The notes below the pieces were generated by a model, which was not told the origin of the DNA, searched no databases, and was given only the letters and a program-made list of their open reading frames with translations. Of a stretch of DNA of 40,149 nucleotides, positions 17,242-25,835 are shown one piece after another; the stretch's first letter is position 1; the number at the start of each line of letters is the position of its first letter. Made by a program: the position numbers and the translations under genes. Source of the stretch: Pirellula sp. (GTDB lineage: Bacteria; Planctomycetota; Planctomycetia; Pirellulales; Pirellulaceae); the NCBI GenBank assembly GCA_021300015.1, contig JAJTFB010000014.1, forward strand, positions 1-40,149, read 5' to 3'.

Positions 17242-18348
17242 CTAGGGCGATACATCCGCCTCGGCATTCTGCGGACTCGTCTGTGGGTTGTGTGGCTGGT
17301 AAGCCGGATAGCCACCCTCTTCGGCGAAAAATTCGCACCAAACCGGAACGTGCCGACTGACCTGGTTGGCTTGTTCCAACGTCAAATTGAACTTCCGCAA
17401 GAAATCGATCACCCCCGACCTCCCAGTGAATTCATCTGCCGTCTGCGGAGAGAACACGATTTGATCGAGCATCTCATCCCCAGCGACCGTCGTTGGAAGA
17501 TTCTCGATCGCAAATCCCCACCCGCGCTGCCGAAGTGCGATTAGCTGTTTGTCCGAGCACGAGAAACCACCCGCCAAAAGGATATCGTCCTCGCCTCGAC
17601 CGTCGCGCTCGATGCTTTCGGTCAAGGATGGGAGCAGAGCGATCTCCTGATCGATCCGAGTCGGGGAAAGATAGAGGTTCACCAACGAGAACGTCAAAGC
17701 CCTTTCCGGTGCGACCGTCTTGGTCCGAAACCATCCAACCAAAGGCTCAAAATCAAGCAATCCACCTGGGTCTTCGACGGTATAAAGTTGATAGCGATCG
17801 GTCTCGATTCGTTGCGTGTTGTAGAGAAATGCCAAATGCATCGACTCGTGGACCGGCCCGACGCGAGGTCCAATCATGTAGTCATAAGCGAGTTTCTGTT
17901 CGTTGATCCGATCGACCAGTTTGGGAAGGGTATCGCGTTGTTTGGACGTGATCCCTTGGAGCGCTATTACATCGAAGTTTCGAAGCAGCCTGACAAGGAT
18001 CTCTGAGACCGCGGCACTTTGAAATTTTCGATCGTCAAAGTCGTTCAAATCAAAACTCGCGATGCGCACCGTGGGTGTCACAGGCTTCGATGGCATCAGA
18101 TCCATGCCGCTTGAGGTTGACGGAAGAACCGAATTGAGACCGCTTGGAGGAGCGTTCGAGGACGGACCATTGTGATGGACCGGCAACCAAGTCCGTGGAT
18201 CGGTCCAAACCCTCGCCGGCGCGGCTGGATCTCGTGGCTCTAGCCGAATTTGATCCCAACCGCTCAGGGTGTAATGCTGGGAGGCGAAATAAAGTCCACC
18301 GCCCAGTAATCCAGCGAGCAACAGATTTGTTTTATTGATCCATCCCAT
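17242..18348 (-). CDS. Endonuclease/exonuclease/phosphatase-fold protein, catalytically degenerate
   Basis: The 368-residue protein starts with a short hydrophobic anchor (~8-22), then a Pro/Ser-rich linker (~40-92), then a domain (~93-340) with the order of motifs of the DNase I-like EEP superfamily. Nearly every catalytic residue is changed: SFD (100) where SFN is expected, LQG (Gly132) for LQE, NLY (Tyr226) for the NxH histidine, GGFS (260-263) for GDFN, and SRH (331-333) for SDH; only His333 remains. I read it as a membrane-tethered pseudoenzyme with a binding or structural role. The C-terminal ~35 residues are Pro/Gln-rich and probably disordered. The start is an ATG with GGAG too close to be ideal. 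It lies downstream of the ribF terminator and so should have its own promoter in 18349-18411. Confidence 0.78.
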   Translation of the reverse strand: MGWINKTNLLLAGLLGGGLYFASQHYTLSGWDQIRLEPRDPAAPARVWTDPRTWLPVHHNGPSSNAPPSGLNSVLPSTSSGMDLMPSKPVTPTVRIASFDLNDFDDRKFQSAAVSEILVRLLRNFDVIALQGITSKQRDTLPKLVDRINEQKLAYDYMIGPRVGPVHESMHLAFLYNTQRIETDRYQLYTVEDPGGLLDFEPLVGWFRTKTVAPERALTFSLVNLYLSPTRIDQEIALLPSLTESIERDGRGEDDILLAGGFSCSDKQLIALRQRGWGFAIENLPTTVAGDEMLDQIVFSPQTADEFTGRSGVIDFLRKFNLTLEQANQVSRHVPVWCEFFAEEGGYPAYQPHNPQTSPQNAEADVSP

Positions 18349-18411
18349 ACTCCGGATTGATCGACCGAAAGACCATCGACGGTCGATGGAACCTTAGGAA
18401 GCTGGATGAGG

Positions 18412-18447
18412 AAAAAAACGGCAGGTGCACCTTTGCAGATCCTGCCG
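18412..18447 (-). terminator. Rho-independent terminator of ribF
   Basis: Read on the minus strand, CGGCAGG (18447-18441) pairs with CCTGCCG (18425-18419), with a further TGCA/TGCA pairing inside, and seven T follow (18418-18412). It lies 18 bases after the ribF stop, so ribF transcripts probably end here. Confidence 0.75.
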
Positions 18448-18464
18448 ATTGCATGGCCTGCGGC

Positions 18465-19388
18465 CTACCGCGTTGCGATCTCGAGCGCTCGGGCTATGTC
18501 GAGTTGAAGCTGGCTGAGGAGCTCCTCCTTGGAGCCGAATTTTCGGACGCCTCGGATGCAGTCGAGAATCTCCAGCTCCAAACGCTTCCCATAAAGATCT
18601 CCCTGGAATCCAATCAAATGAGCTTCCACTTTGCTCAGATCTTCTCCGAAGGTCGGATTCGGTCCGATGTGCAGCGCCACGGGGTGGCCAGCAAGATCGC
18701 TTGGGGCCGCAACGCGGGCCGCGTATACGCCGTGCTTGGGAATCAACACTTCGATCCCCTCAAGGTTGGCTGTGGGAAAGCCTAAGGTCCGCCCCCGCGC
18801 CGCTCCGTGAGCCACATACCCAGCGATGCGATAAGGCTCGACGAGCAACTCGTTGGCAGATTGGACTTGGCCGAGTTCAATCCACTCTCGGATTTGCGTG
18901 CTGGAAACAAGGCGTTGATCGAGAGTTTGCGGTTCCGCGATTTCAAGCTCCACTCCGTGCTCATCGCATAGATCCTTCAAGGTCTGTACGTCACCAACTC
19001 GGCCTTTTCCGAATCGGAAATTAGGCCCCTCGACGATCCCTCTTACGTCGAGCTGTCCGACAAGTATCCTCTCAAAAAACTCACGAGGCGTTTGCTCCAG
19101 AAGCTCGTGGGTGGTCGGAAAGAAATCGACGCGGTCGACCCGAAGCTCCATAAGAAGCTCCCTGCGACGGTCGTTCCAAGTCAATGGCTTAGGTACCATC
19201 TCGGGTCGAAGGAGTTTCAACGGGGGAGGGTCGAAACTAAAGACCACCGACGGGACCTGAAGTCGCTGACTCATGCCAGTGAGCTTGTCGATCAACGCTC
19301 GATGTCCCAAGTGGACGCCATCGAAGTTGCCGATCGTAAGGACACAACCAGGGACCGTTGATTGGAATGGAAGGCTATTCATAGACAC
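18465..19388 (-). CDS. ribF: Bifunctional riboflavin kinase / FAD synthetase
   Basis: It converts riboflavin to FMN and FMN to FAD in the cytoplasm. The N-terminal nucleotidyltransferase domain (~14-180) shows TIGNFDGVHLGHRALI with the GxxHxGH signature, then EGPNFRFGKGR. The C-terminal flavokinase domain (~185-305) shows YVAHGAARGRTLGFPTANLE (typical GRxLGxPTAN). Length 307 is normal. Start at 19388; an alternative ATG 6 bases later is equally possible. It lies 33 bases downstream of the deacetylase gene on the same strand, with no terminator between them, so the two are probably co-transcribed and end at the terminator at 18412-18447. Confidence 0.96.
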   Translation of the reverse strand: MSMNSLPFQSTVPGCVLTIGNFDGVHLGHRALIDKLTGMSQRLQVPSVVFSFDPPPLKLLRPEMVPKPLTWNDRRRELLMELRVDRVDFFPTTHELLEQTPREFFERILVGQLDVRGIVEGPNFRFGKGRVGDVQTLKDLCDEHGVELEIAEPQTLDQRLVSSTQIREWIELGQVQSANELLVEPYRIAGYVAHGAARGRTLGFPTANLEGIEVLIPKHGVYAARVAAPSDLAGHPVALHIGPNPTFGEDLSKVEAHLIGFQGDLYGKRLELEILDCIRGVRKFGSKEELLSQLQLDIARALEIATR

Positions 19389-19421
19389 TTCGATTGAAAC
19401 CGCGAAACAAACCGAAGTCGA

Positions 19422-20150
19422 TTAGCCTAAAAGGGACCGAAGCAAATCCCTCGTGCGAAGCGCTCGGGTCGATATGAACGTCTCTCCGGCATAGCAGTTG
19501 GCTGCAGCACCCGCAGCGATCGCCAATCCCCGGACCCGATCAAAGACGTATTCCTTCGAAGGAGGAAATTGGGTTTTGTAACATCGAATCGCCTCGAGTT
19601 TTTGCTCCAGGGTATCGGTGATATCCATCGTGATCGAGTTTTCGATTCCTGACGGGGGAGCTGGCTCGAAGGACAATCGGAAATAAAGTTGACGATCGAT
19701 CCCATGCGGAGGGAGCCCTTGAAACTTGTCATCCCATTTGGTTAACCGAGAATAAAACACCGCCGCGTCGGTGATTTGCATCGCTTGGTAATGGTCCGGT
19801 GAAGCCATAGGAGTTTTGCTGCCAAAACCCAAAACTATTTTCGGTCGATACCTGCGAAACTCGATCGCCAACGCCACGCGTTCATCGAATCCGTCCATCA
19901 AGCTCCGATTGGTGAAGCTCAGGGTTTTTCGAACCTGTACTCCAAGCACCTCGGCCGCCGCCGCAGCCTCGGCCAGCCGCACGTGAGGCCCCGGAGACAG
20001 CGGGGTAGGCTCCCCATCGGTAAGATCGATGATGCCGACCCGGTAGCCTTGCTGGACCAAAGAGGCCAGTGTGCCTCCGCAAGCGATTTCCACGTCGTCG
20101 GGGTGGGCACCAACGGCAATGATGTCCAGCGATTCCTCTAAGTGGCTCAT
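19422..20150 (-). CDS. PIG-L/LmbE family deacetylase, BshB1-like
   Basis: The 242-residue protein begins with the zinc-binding [15 protein letters not shown] motif (His and Asp ligands, catalytic Asp). [23 protein letters not shown] and SPDHYQA (the second metal-ligand region, HxxH-like) follow. This is the BshB1 arrangement: in bacillithiol synthesis the enzyme deacetylates N-acetylglucosaminyl-malate. Other PIG-L enzymes act on mycothiol-type or chitobiose substrates, and no bshA or bshC is in the window, so the substrate is not settled. The start is ATG 20150 with AGGATT upstream; the frame also opens at a TTG at 20174, which is less likely. It probably shares a transcript with ribF. Confidence 0.85.
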   Translation of the reverse strand: MSHLEESLDIIAVGAHPDDVEIACGGTLASLVQQGYRVGIIDLTDGEPTPLSPGPHVRLAEAAAAAEVLGVQVRKTLSFTNRSLMDGFDERVALAIEFRRYRPKIVLGFGSKTPMASPDHYQAMQITDAAVFYSRLTKWDDKFQGLPPHGIDRQLYFRLSFEPAPPSGIENSITMDITDTLEQKLEAIRCYKTQFPPSKEYVFDRVRGLAIAAGAAANCYAGETFISTRALRTRDLLRSLLG

Positions 20151-20346
20151 AGACTCAATCCTAAATCCAAGCAAACCGTTCTGATCGTAGCATGGCTTTG
20201 GAAGCCACCTTCATGGCCAGTAGTGTATCCGGATTCCGATCCTTATCGATTCCAAAATCGCAAGGTTCCCGATTACGGCCTTCGGGTCGCTTAAGGGACC
20301 TGCTTGGGTTCCTAGTCAAACGATTGCCGACAAATCATGCGTTTTT

Positions 20347-20379
20347 GGCTCGATTGCAATGCAACTAGGCAATCGAGCC
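20347..20379. repeat. 11-bp perfect inverted repeat upstream of amt, candidate activator site
   Basis: GGCTCGATTGC (20347-20357) and GCAATCGAGCC (20369-20379) are exact inverted copies separated by 11 bases. The centre is about 142 bp upstream of the predicted amt start of transcription, the range where sigma-54 enhancer-binding proteins sit. No T-run follows on either strand and it lies between divergent genes, so it is not a terminator. It does not match the enteric NtrC consensus TGCACC-N5-GGTGCA. Confidence 0.5.
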
Positions 20380-20478
20380 TCCCCCGAGCCTTCGTTTCCC
20401 CCAATCCAAAATCCCAACGTTTTATTCCCCATAGGAAACCCAACTCGAAAGGGAAACATTAGAATTCCTGAACCCATT

Positions 20479-20494
20479 TGGCCCTTCATTTGCT
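20479..20494 (+). promoter_or_regulatory. Sigma-54 (-24/-12) promoter of amt
   Basis: TGGCCCTTCATTTGCT matches the RpoN consensus TGGCACG-N4-TTGCW at all positions except the fifth and seventh. The invariant GG and GC are 10 bases apart, as required. Transcription should start near 20505, leaving a ~63-base leader before ATG 20568. Ammonium transporter genes are classic sigma-54/NtrC targets, which supports the call. Confidence 0.75.
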
Positions 20495-20567
20495 ATCAGT
20501 GATTCCAGGCGGCGGACCTGCGCATTCTCTCGGCAAAGGTACGCTGACGTCTCAGTTACGGAGAGAA

Positions 20568-22049
20568 ATGAAAAAGGCGGTGTTTGCGATGATTCGTTGG
20601 ATGAAAAGTTTCGTAGCGTTCCAATTGATCTGCGGTAGTTTGGTCTACGCGCAGGAGGCCGTTCCAGCGGCCGTTACGGAGGCTGTACAAGACGCGGCCG
20701 CCTTAGTGCCGGAATCCGTCGTGAGTACGACAGCGGTGGCCGAAGCGGCTGCTCCCGCTGTTTCGACGCTCAACTCGGGCGATCAAGCTTGGATGCTGGC
20801 TTGCGCCGCGTTTGTGCTTTTGATGACTCCTGGGTTGGCCTTCTTCTACGGCGGGTTGGTCGGTCGGAAAAACATCCTTAGTATCCTCATGCAGTGCTTC
20901 ATGAGCATGGCGGTTGTGACGGTTCTTTGGGTGTTGGTCGGTTATAGCATCGCGTTTTCCGGAACGGAAATCGTGATTGGCGGCGGAGGTTTCTGCGGGA
21001 ATCCCATGACGCACTTTTTGCTAAACGGAGTTGCCACCGACGCTTCCTTTGAACCGGTTACCGGGGTGAAGCTCGGACTCAGTCAGCAAACGTTCATGGT
21101 CTTCCAAATGATGTTTGCGATCATTACCCCAGCACTGATCGTCGGAGCTTTTGCGGAGCGAATGAAGTTCACCGCGTTCACTGTTTTTATCGCTCTGTGG
21201 TCGTTGTTGGTTTACTGCCCGGTGGCGCACTGGGTTTGGTACGGTCCGACCCACCCGATCTTCGGCCTCGGGAGCTTCAACGCAAAGGACGCAGTGCCTG
21301 AGGGTGCTTTGGACTTCGCAGGTGGAACGGTCGTTCACATCAACGCTGGTATCGCCGCCTTGGTCGCTTGCTTGATTATCGGCCCACGCCGCGGATTCCC
21401 GAAGCAGATCAATCCTCCCCACAACCTACCGTTCGCGGTCTTAGGGGCCGGTTTGTTGTGGTTCGGATGGTTCGGATTCAACGGTGGAAGCGCCTTCGGA
21501 GCGACCCCACAAGCAGTTCAGGCTTTTGTCACGACCCAAGTCGCTGCTGCTATGGCGGGCTTGACCTGGGCGATCATCGAGATGGTTCGCAACGGTAAGC
21601 CGACGGTTCTCGGAATGATTACGGGCGTTGTCGCAGGTCTTGTCGGGATCACCCCCGCAGCCGGCTTCGTCGACGTCAAGGGTGCGTTGATCATCGGTTT
21701 TGGAGCGACCATTGTAAGCTACTTCTTCGTAGCGTTCGTCAAACCAGCCATGAAGTACGATGACTCGCTCGACGTTTTCGGTGTCCACGGGATGGCCGGA
21801 ATTTTCGGCTCGCTTGCGACGGGACTCTTGGCTCTGCCAGGCGTTGGTGTAAATCGCGCAGGGGGCAGCATCGAGCAGTTGATGCTGCAAGGGAAGGCCG
21901 CAGTGGTCACCATCCTTTACTCGGCGATCCTGACGGCACTGATCCTCAAATTGATCGATTGGACGATCGGGCTTCGTACCTCCGAAGATGGCGAAAAGAT
22001 CGGCTTGGATCTAACCGATCATGCCGAGACTGCCTATACGGTCTCCTAG
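20568..22049 (+). CDS. amt: Ammonium transporter
   Basis: It conducts ammonium/ammonia across the inner membrane. From ATG 20568 the protein has 493 residues: an N-terminal signal peptide ending near LVYAQ (~28), an Ala/Val-rich spacer (~30-72), and then the 11-helix Amt core starting at AWMLACAAFVLLMTPGLAFF. The pore's twin histidines are His257 (VVHINAG) and His407 (VFGVHGMAG). The GGG-rich external loop and the C-terminal LRTSEDGEKIGLDLTDHAE tail, which is the regulatory GlnK-contact region, are present. GGAG (20560-20563) lies 4 bases before this ATG; the frame is open upstream to a TTG at 20478 that overlaps the promoter. No glnK/glnB gene is adjacent. It is a single-gene unit bounded by a sigma-54 promoter and a strong terminator. 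Confidence 0.97.
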   Translation: MKKAVFAMIRWMKSFVAFQLICGSLVYAQEAVPAAVTEAVQDAAALVPESVVSTTAVAEAAAPAVSTLNSGDQAWMLACAAFVLLMTPGLAFFYGGLVGRKNILSILMQCFMSMAVVTVLWVLVGYSIAFSGTEIVIGGGGFCGNPMTHFLLNGVATDASFEPVTGVKLGLSQQTFMVFQMMFAIITPALIVGAFAERMKFTAFTVFIALWSLLVYCPVAHWVWYGPTHPIFGLGSFNAKDAVPEGALDFAGGTVVHINAGIAALVACLIIGPRRGFPKQINPPHNLPFAVLGAGLLWFGWFGFNGGSAFGATPQAVQAFVTTQVAAAMAGLTWAIIEMVRNGKPTVLGMITGVVAGLVGITPAAGFVDVKGALIIGFGATIVSYFFVAFVKPAMKYDDSLDVFGVHGMAGIFGSLATGLLALPGVGVNRAGGSIEQLMLQGKAAVVTILYSAILTALILKLIDWTIGLRTSEDGEKIGLDLTDHAETAYTVS

Positions 22050-22110
22050 CACACTTAGCTGACAGATAAATCTTTAGCTCGCCCCGGATGCCCGGAGATC
22101 TGCTAAATCC

Positions 22111-22148
22111 AAAAGCGAGGCGTGGTTAGTCCACGCCTCGCTTTTTTT
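22111..22148 (+). terminator. Rho-independent terminator of amt
   Basis: A perfect 15-bp stem, AAAAGCGAGGCGTGG (22111-22125) with CCACGCCTCGCTTTT (22131-22145), loop TTAGT, with the T-run continuing to 22148. The flanking A- and T-tracts also make it work on the minus strand. Confidence 0.93.
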
Positions 22149-22316
22149 GGTTCTTCAGGAACATTTACGGCTAGAAATGGTATATCCTGGTGCTCTCCGC
22201 GGTCAGCGTTCGTGCTCAGCAAGATGCGGCCATCGATTGCGATGTTGCATCCTCCAAGAGGTGATGTTTCTGCTGCGAAAGTCCCCGAATCGCTGGAAAA
22301 TGAGGAACCTATCTCT

Positions 22317-23660
22317 ATGTCTCAATTGCTGAACCGATGTTCCTTGGGAGTCTTTCTTTTAGCGCTATCTGTCTCCATTCTCTTCATCCCGGAGGTCTCT
22401 CGCGCAGATCGACCGAATGTTCTGTGGATCGTCGGAGACGATCTAGGGTATGGCGATGTTGGTTTCCATGGGTGCAAGGACATCCCAACACCCCATTTGG
22501 ATGCCTTAGCTGCCAACGGCATGCGGTTCACCGACGGCTATGTGAGCGGTCCGTATTGCTCTCCGACGCGAGCTGCATTGCTTACGGGCCGATACCAACA
22601 GCGGTTTGGCCACGAGTTCAACCCCGGCGGCAATGCCGAAGGGATGCCAACCACAGAAAAGACGCTTGCCGAACACCTTCAGTCCGTTGGATACAAAACC
22701 GGTCTTGTCGGTAAATGGCATTTGGGGAACACTCCGAATCGACGCCCTTTGCGCCGAGGTTTTGATGAATTCTTCGGGTTCTTAGGTGGCGCTCACAGCT
22801 ATTTCGAAGCCGAAGGTATTCTTCGGGGCGATCGACCCGCCGAAGCGATCGACTATGCAACCGACGCGTTCGGCAAAGAAGCGGCCGCATTTATACAAAC
22901 CCATCGCGACGAACCTTGGTTTCTCTACCTAGCGTTCAACGCGGTGCACACACCGATGCATGCCACCGAGGATCGCTTGCGCAAGTTCGCGTCGATCGAG
23001 GATCCCCAACGCCGCAAATACGCTGCGATGATGTCTGCGATGGACGATGCGATCGGTGCAGTCCAAACAGCATTGAAAGCGACCGGACAAGATCGGCGAA
23101 CACTCATCGCCTTTATCAGCGACAATGGTGGCCCAACCATGCAAGGCGTTACGATCAACGGCTCGAATAACGCTCCGCTGCGAGGCAGCAAACGAACCAC
23201 GCTCGAAGGGGGAGTGCGAGTCCCGTTCCTTCTTTCCTTTCCCGGCGTGATCCCACCCGGCGAATATCGAAAACCCGTAATCCAAATCGACCTGTGCGCT
23301 ACGGCGCTTGCAGCTTGCCAAGTCCCCATTCAAGCGGAGTGGAAGCTCGATGGCGTCGATTTGATCCCCTACATCACTGGGGCGAACCAATCCACTCCGC
23401 ATGACGCGCTCTTCTGGCGTTTCGGCCCACAGATGGCGATCCGAAAAGGGGATTGGAAACTGGTGCGGTACGATCTAGCTGCCGACGGACAATCCCCAGG
23501 TGGGGGACCACGCGCTCGAGTCACGGCAGCCAAACTTTACGATCTCTCGAAGGATATCCACGAGGACCACGATCTTATTGAGCAAAAGCCCGAGATCGCC
23601 CAGGCGCTCCAAGCCGATTGGGACGCTTGGAACGCCTCGAACATCGCCCCTCTCTGGTGA
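22317..23660 (+). CDS. Secreted sulfatase (arylsulfatase/S1 family)
   Basis: It should hydrolyse sulfate esters outside the cytoplasm. The 447-residue protein starts with a signal peptide (core LGVFLLALSVSILFIP, cleavage after SRA). The alkaline-phosphatase-fold sulfatase domain follows, with metal ligands in VGDDLGYGD (Asp41, Asp42), the formylglycine signature CSPTR (81-85; Cys81 is the residue converted), KWHLGN, and ISDNGGP for the second metal site. RKGDWKLVRYD near the C-terminus is typical of planctomycete sulfatases. I chose ATG 22317, with GAGGAA 9-10 bases upstream. The frame is open back to 22122, but that point lies inside the amt terminator and the extra 65 residues lack family similarity. 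No formylglycine-generating enzyme is in the window. The natural substrate, probably a sulfated polysaccharide, is not identifiable. Confidence 0.95.
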   Translation: MSQLLNRCSLGVFLLALSVSILFIPEVSRADRPNVLWIVGDDLGYGDVGFHGCKDIPTPHLDALAANGMRFTDGYVSGPYCSPTRAALLTGRYQQRFGHEFNPGGNAEGMPTTEKTLAEHLQSVGYKTGLVGKWHLGNTPNRRPLRRGFDEFFGFLGGAHSYFEAEGILRGDRPAEAIDYATDAFGKEAAAFIQTHRDEPWFLYLAFNAVHTPMHATEDRLRKFASIEDPQRRKYAAMMSAMDDAIGAVQTALKATGQDRRTLIAFISDNGGPTMQGVTINGSNNAPLRGSKRTTLEGGVRVPFLLSFPGVIPPGEYRKPVIQIDLCATALAACQVPIQAEWKLDGVDLIPYITGANQSTPHDALFWRFGPQMAIRKGDWKLVRYDLAADGQSPGGGPRARVTAAKLYDLSKDIHEDHDLIEQKPEIAQALQADWDAWNASNIAPLW

Positions 23661-23677
23661 GCGGGCCAAGCGACCGC

Positions 23678-24249
23678 TCAGTAACGGGCCACCTGTAAAG
23701 CGAGCTTCGGAGTAACTTGCTCCAGTTCGATCGTCGGCTCAAACTGGATCGTTACCAACCGCCAAATAACCTCGTCTTCTTCCTCCAGTTCAAAAGTATC
23801 GTAACTAGCAAACCCACCATCATCTGGCTTGGTGCGGCTTCTCAATACACCCTGCCCGTCAAGTCCACGGACGTAGTACTGCCACACCGAACGGATATTC
23901 GGCATTTGTTGGATCTCCGTCGACTTGAGCGAATAGAGCCCCCCATCACGTTGGACACCGCCTAGCGTCTTACCCTTGTTGTCCTTGGCCGCTGTAATCT
24001 TTCCGTCGCCATTGAAATCGTAAGCACCGGAAAAAAGTGACTTATCGAATGGACCACCTGAAATCTTTTACCGTCGGGCCTGGGCATGGACTCGTCCTTG
24101 TAGGCGAAGCCGTTGACTTTTTCAATTCTGTACTCGGAGGCACAGTAATCCATCGCATTTTTGATCGTAATCGGGGAACCATCCACATTCGGGGGCACTA
24201 ATAAATGACGATTGAAATAAATACCGGCAACTCTGAGTCTGATTTTCAT
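23678..24249 (-). pseudogene. Frameshifted gene of unknown function with an EF-hand-like motif
   Basis: Two minus-strand frames join into one protein of ~190 residues if one base is added at the TTT around 24062-24064. Part one runs from ATG 24249 (GGAG 8 bases upstream) with MKIRLRVAGIYFNRHLLVPP to PDGKRF. Part two continues SGGPFDKSLFSGAYDFNGDG and runs through MPNIRSVWQYYVRGLDGQG to the TGA at 23678. The second part contains DFNGDGKITAAKD, a calcium-binding DxNxDG loop. Left unrepaired, the first frame runs on into basic, unrelated sequence. The break may be a true mutation, a sequencing error in a short homopolymer or a programmed shift. There is no signal peptide and I recognise no family. 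It is convergent with the sulfatase, 17 bases between stops. Confidence 0.6.
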
Positions 24250-24354
24250 CACCAAATCTCCATAGGTTCATATCGATCGAATTCCACTCTGGAGTTCTAA
24301 GCGTCACATCAAAGCCGACTTCCTCAAAAATCTTATTTTTCCTAACCACCGTCT

Positions 24355-24387
24355 GGCGACAGGTGGCTACGGGCGACAGGTGGCTAC
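24355..24387. repeat. Short tandem repeat, 16-bp unit
   Basis: GGCGACAGGTGGCTAC occurs at 24355-24370 and again at 24372-24387, period 17. It lies in the 239-bp gap (24250-24488) upstream of xseA, which is AT-richer than its surroundings. I see no clear promoter in that gap. Confidence 0.7.
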
Positions 24388-24488
24388 CGCAGACAACCCG
24401 GACCATCCGCCATGGAAGACCTCTCTTTATTCATTACAATACGAGCACCATCCACAGCGAAAAGAGACTTCCATTCGGAACAGACACC

Positions 24489-25835
24489 ATGACAGGATTT
24501 TTATTCGGAGACGAAGCCGACGAGTTCTTTTCAAACGACTCCGAAGGGAAGAAATCAGAAAATCGCAAAACAAAAACTTCCGAAAACCCCAAGAGCCCCA
24601 GCCCGGGAATGTCCGACGAAAGCCCTTTATCGGTCACCCAATTGACCGCTTGGATCAAACGCACCCTCGATCAAAACATCTCAAGCTTCTGGATCGCAGG
24701 GGAAGTCAGCAACGTTACCAAGGCCAGTTCCGGGCATGTGTACCTGACGATCAAAGACGCCACAAGTCAAATCGGTGCCGTGATCTGGCGCTCGAGTTGG
24801 GAACGCTGCAAATTTGACATCCGAGAAGGAATGGCTGTCCTCGGGATGGGAAAACTCGACGTCTATGGTCCAAGAGGCACCTACCAAGTCGTCTTGCAGA
24901 AACTCGAACCTCAAGGCCTCGGTCCCCTCCAAATCGCCTTCCGAAAGCTCCATGCGCAATTGGCCGCCGAAGGATTGTTTCTACCAGAGCGCAAGCGAGC
25001 CTTGCCGCGGTTCCCGAAACGCATTGGTTTCGTCACCAGCCCACATGGCGCAGCGATTCACGATTTCCTGGAGGTACTCCGACGTCGATGGCCGCAGATG
25101 AATGTTCTGGTCGTTCCCGCCAAAGTCCAAGGCCCAGGAGCCGCCGAAGATATCGCAAACGGGATCGCAATGGCCAACCGAATCGAGCCACCTCTAGATC
25201 TCCTCGTCGTCGGACGAGGTGGTGGCTCGATCGAGGACCTCTGGGCCTTTAATGAGGAACTGGTCGTTCGCGCCGTAGTCGCTTCGCGCATTCCTGTCGT
25301 ATCGGCCGTCGGACACGAAATCGATGTCACCCTGTGCGATCTAGCTGCCGATGTCCGCGCCTTGACTCCCTCGGAAGCTGCCGAAAGGATCGCGCCGAAT
25401 CGTGAGGAAATACTCGAAACACTCCAATCCTGCAAAACTCGGCTCGCTTCGATGGTCGCCAGCAAAGTCCGCGAACTTGAGTCGCGATTCCTAGGGCTCG
25501 CAAGACGACCGGTCATCGAACAACCCGAAAGAATGCTTGACTCATCGGTCCAAAGACTGGATGAAGTCGACTACCGACTCACCGAATCGCTCGATCGGCA
25601 AATCGAAAAGCGAGAATTCGAGTTCGAGAAAATTGCAAGTCGACTCGAAGCGATCAGTCCCCTGAAAACTCTCGCGCGAGGCTACTCATTGACGATGGAT
25701 CCTCAGCAAGGAAACATTCTTTCGCGTGTCGAACAAGTCCACGTAGGGCTACGCACCGAAACCCGTGTCGAGAACGGAAACTGGACGAGCATCGTCGAGC
25801 GAATCGAAGCTGCTGAGCCTGCCAAGAAGAATTAG
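24489..25835 (+). CDS. xseA: Exodeoxyribonuclease VII large subunit
   Basis: It is the catalytic subunit of ExoVII, which degrades single-stranded DNA into oligonucleotides. From ATG 24489 the protein has 448 residues: a charged, low-complexity N-terminal ~40 residues; an OB-fold (~45-140) with SVTQLTAWIKRTL and GEVSNVTKASSGHVYLTIKD; the catalytic domain with GFVTSPHGAAIHDFLEVLRRRWP, VVGRGGGSIEDLWAFNEE and SAVGHEIDVTLCDLAADVRA; and a coiled C-terminal part ending in ARGYSLT. GGAA lies ~9 bases upstream of the ATG; the frame is open back to 24363 without further similarity. The small subunit gene xseB, often directly downstream, is not there; the next gene is convergent. Confidence 0.95.
   Translation: MTGFLFGDEADEFFSNDSEGKKSENRKTKTSENPKSPSPGMSDESPLSVTQLTAWIKRTLDQNISSFWIAGEVSNVTKASSGHVYLTIKDATSQIGAVIWRSSWERCKFDIREGMAVLGMGKLDVYGPRGTYQVVLQKLEPQGLGPLQIAFRKLHAQLAAEGLFLPERKRALPRFPKRIGFVTSPHGAAIHDFLEVLRRRWPQMNVLVVPAKVQGPGAAEDIANGIAMANRIEPPLDLLVVGRGGGSIEDLWAFNEELVVRAVVASRIPVVSAVGHEIDVTLCDLAADVRALTPSEAAERIAPNREEILETLQSCKTRLASMVASKVRELESRFLGLARRPVIEQPERMLDSSVQRLDEVDYRLTESLDRQIEKREFEFEKIASRLEAISPLKTLARGYSLTMDPQQGNILSRVEQVHVGLRTETRVENGNWTSIVERIEAAEPAKKN

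Larger units (their letters stand above)
20151..20567. promoter_or_regulatory. Divergent intergenic region between the BshB1-like gene and amt
   Basis: This 417-bp stretch has no gene. It holds the sigma-54 promoter of amt (20479-20494), an 11-bp inverted repeat upstream of it (20347-20379), and presumably the promoter of the divergent bshB1-like/ribF operon near its left end, where I see no convincing hexamers. The amt reading frame is open back to a TTG at 20478, but that codon sits inside the sigma-54 box and is not used. Confidence 0.6.
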
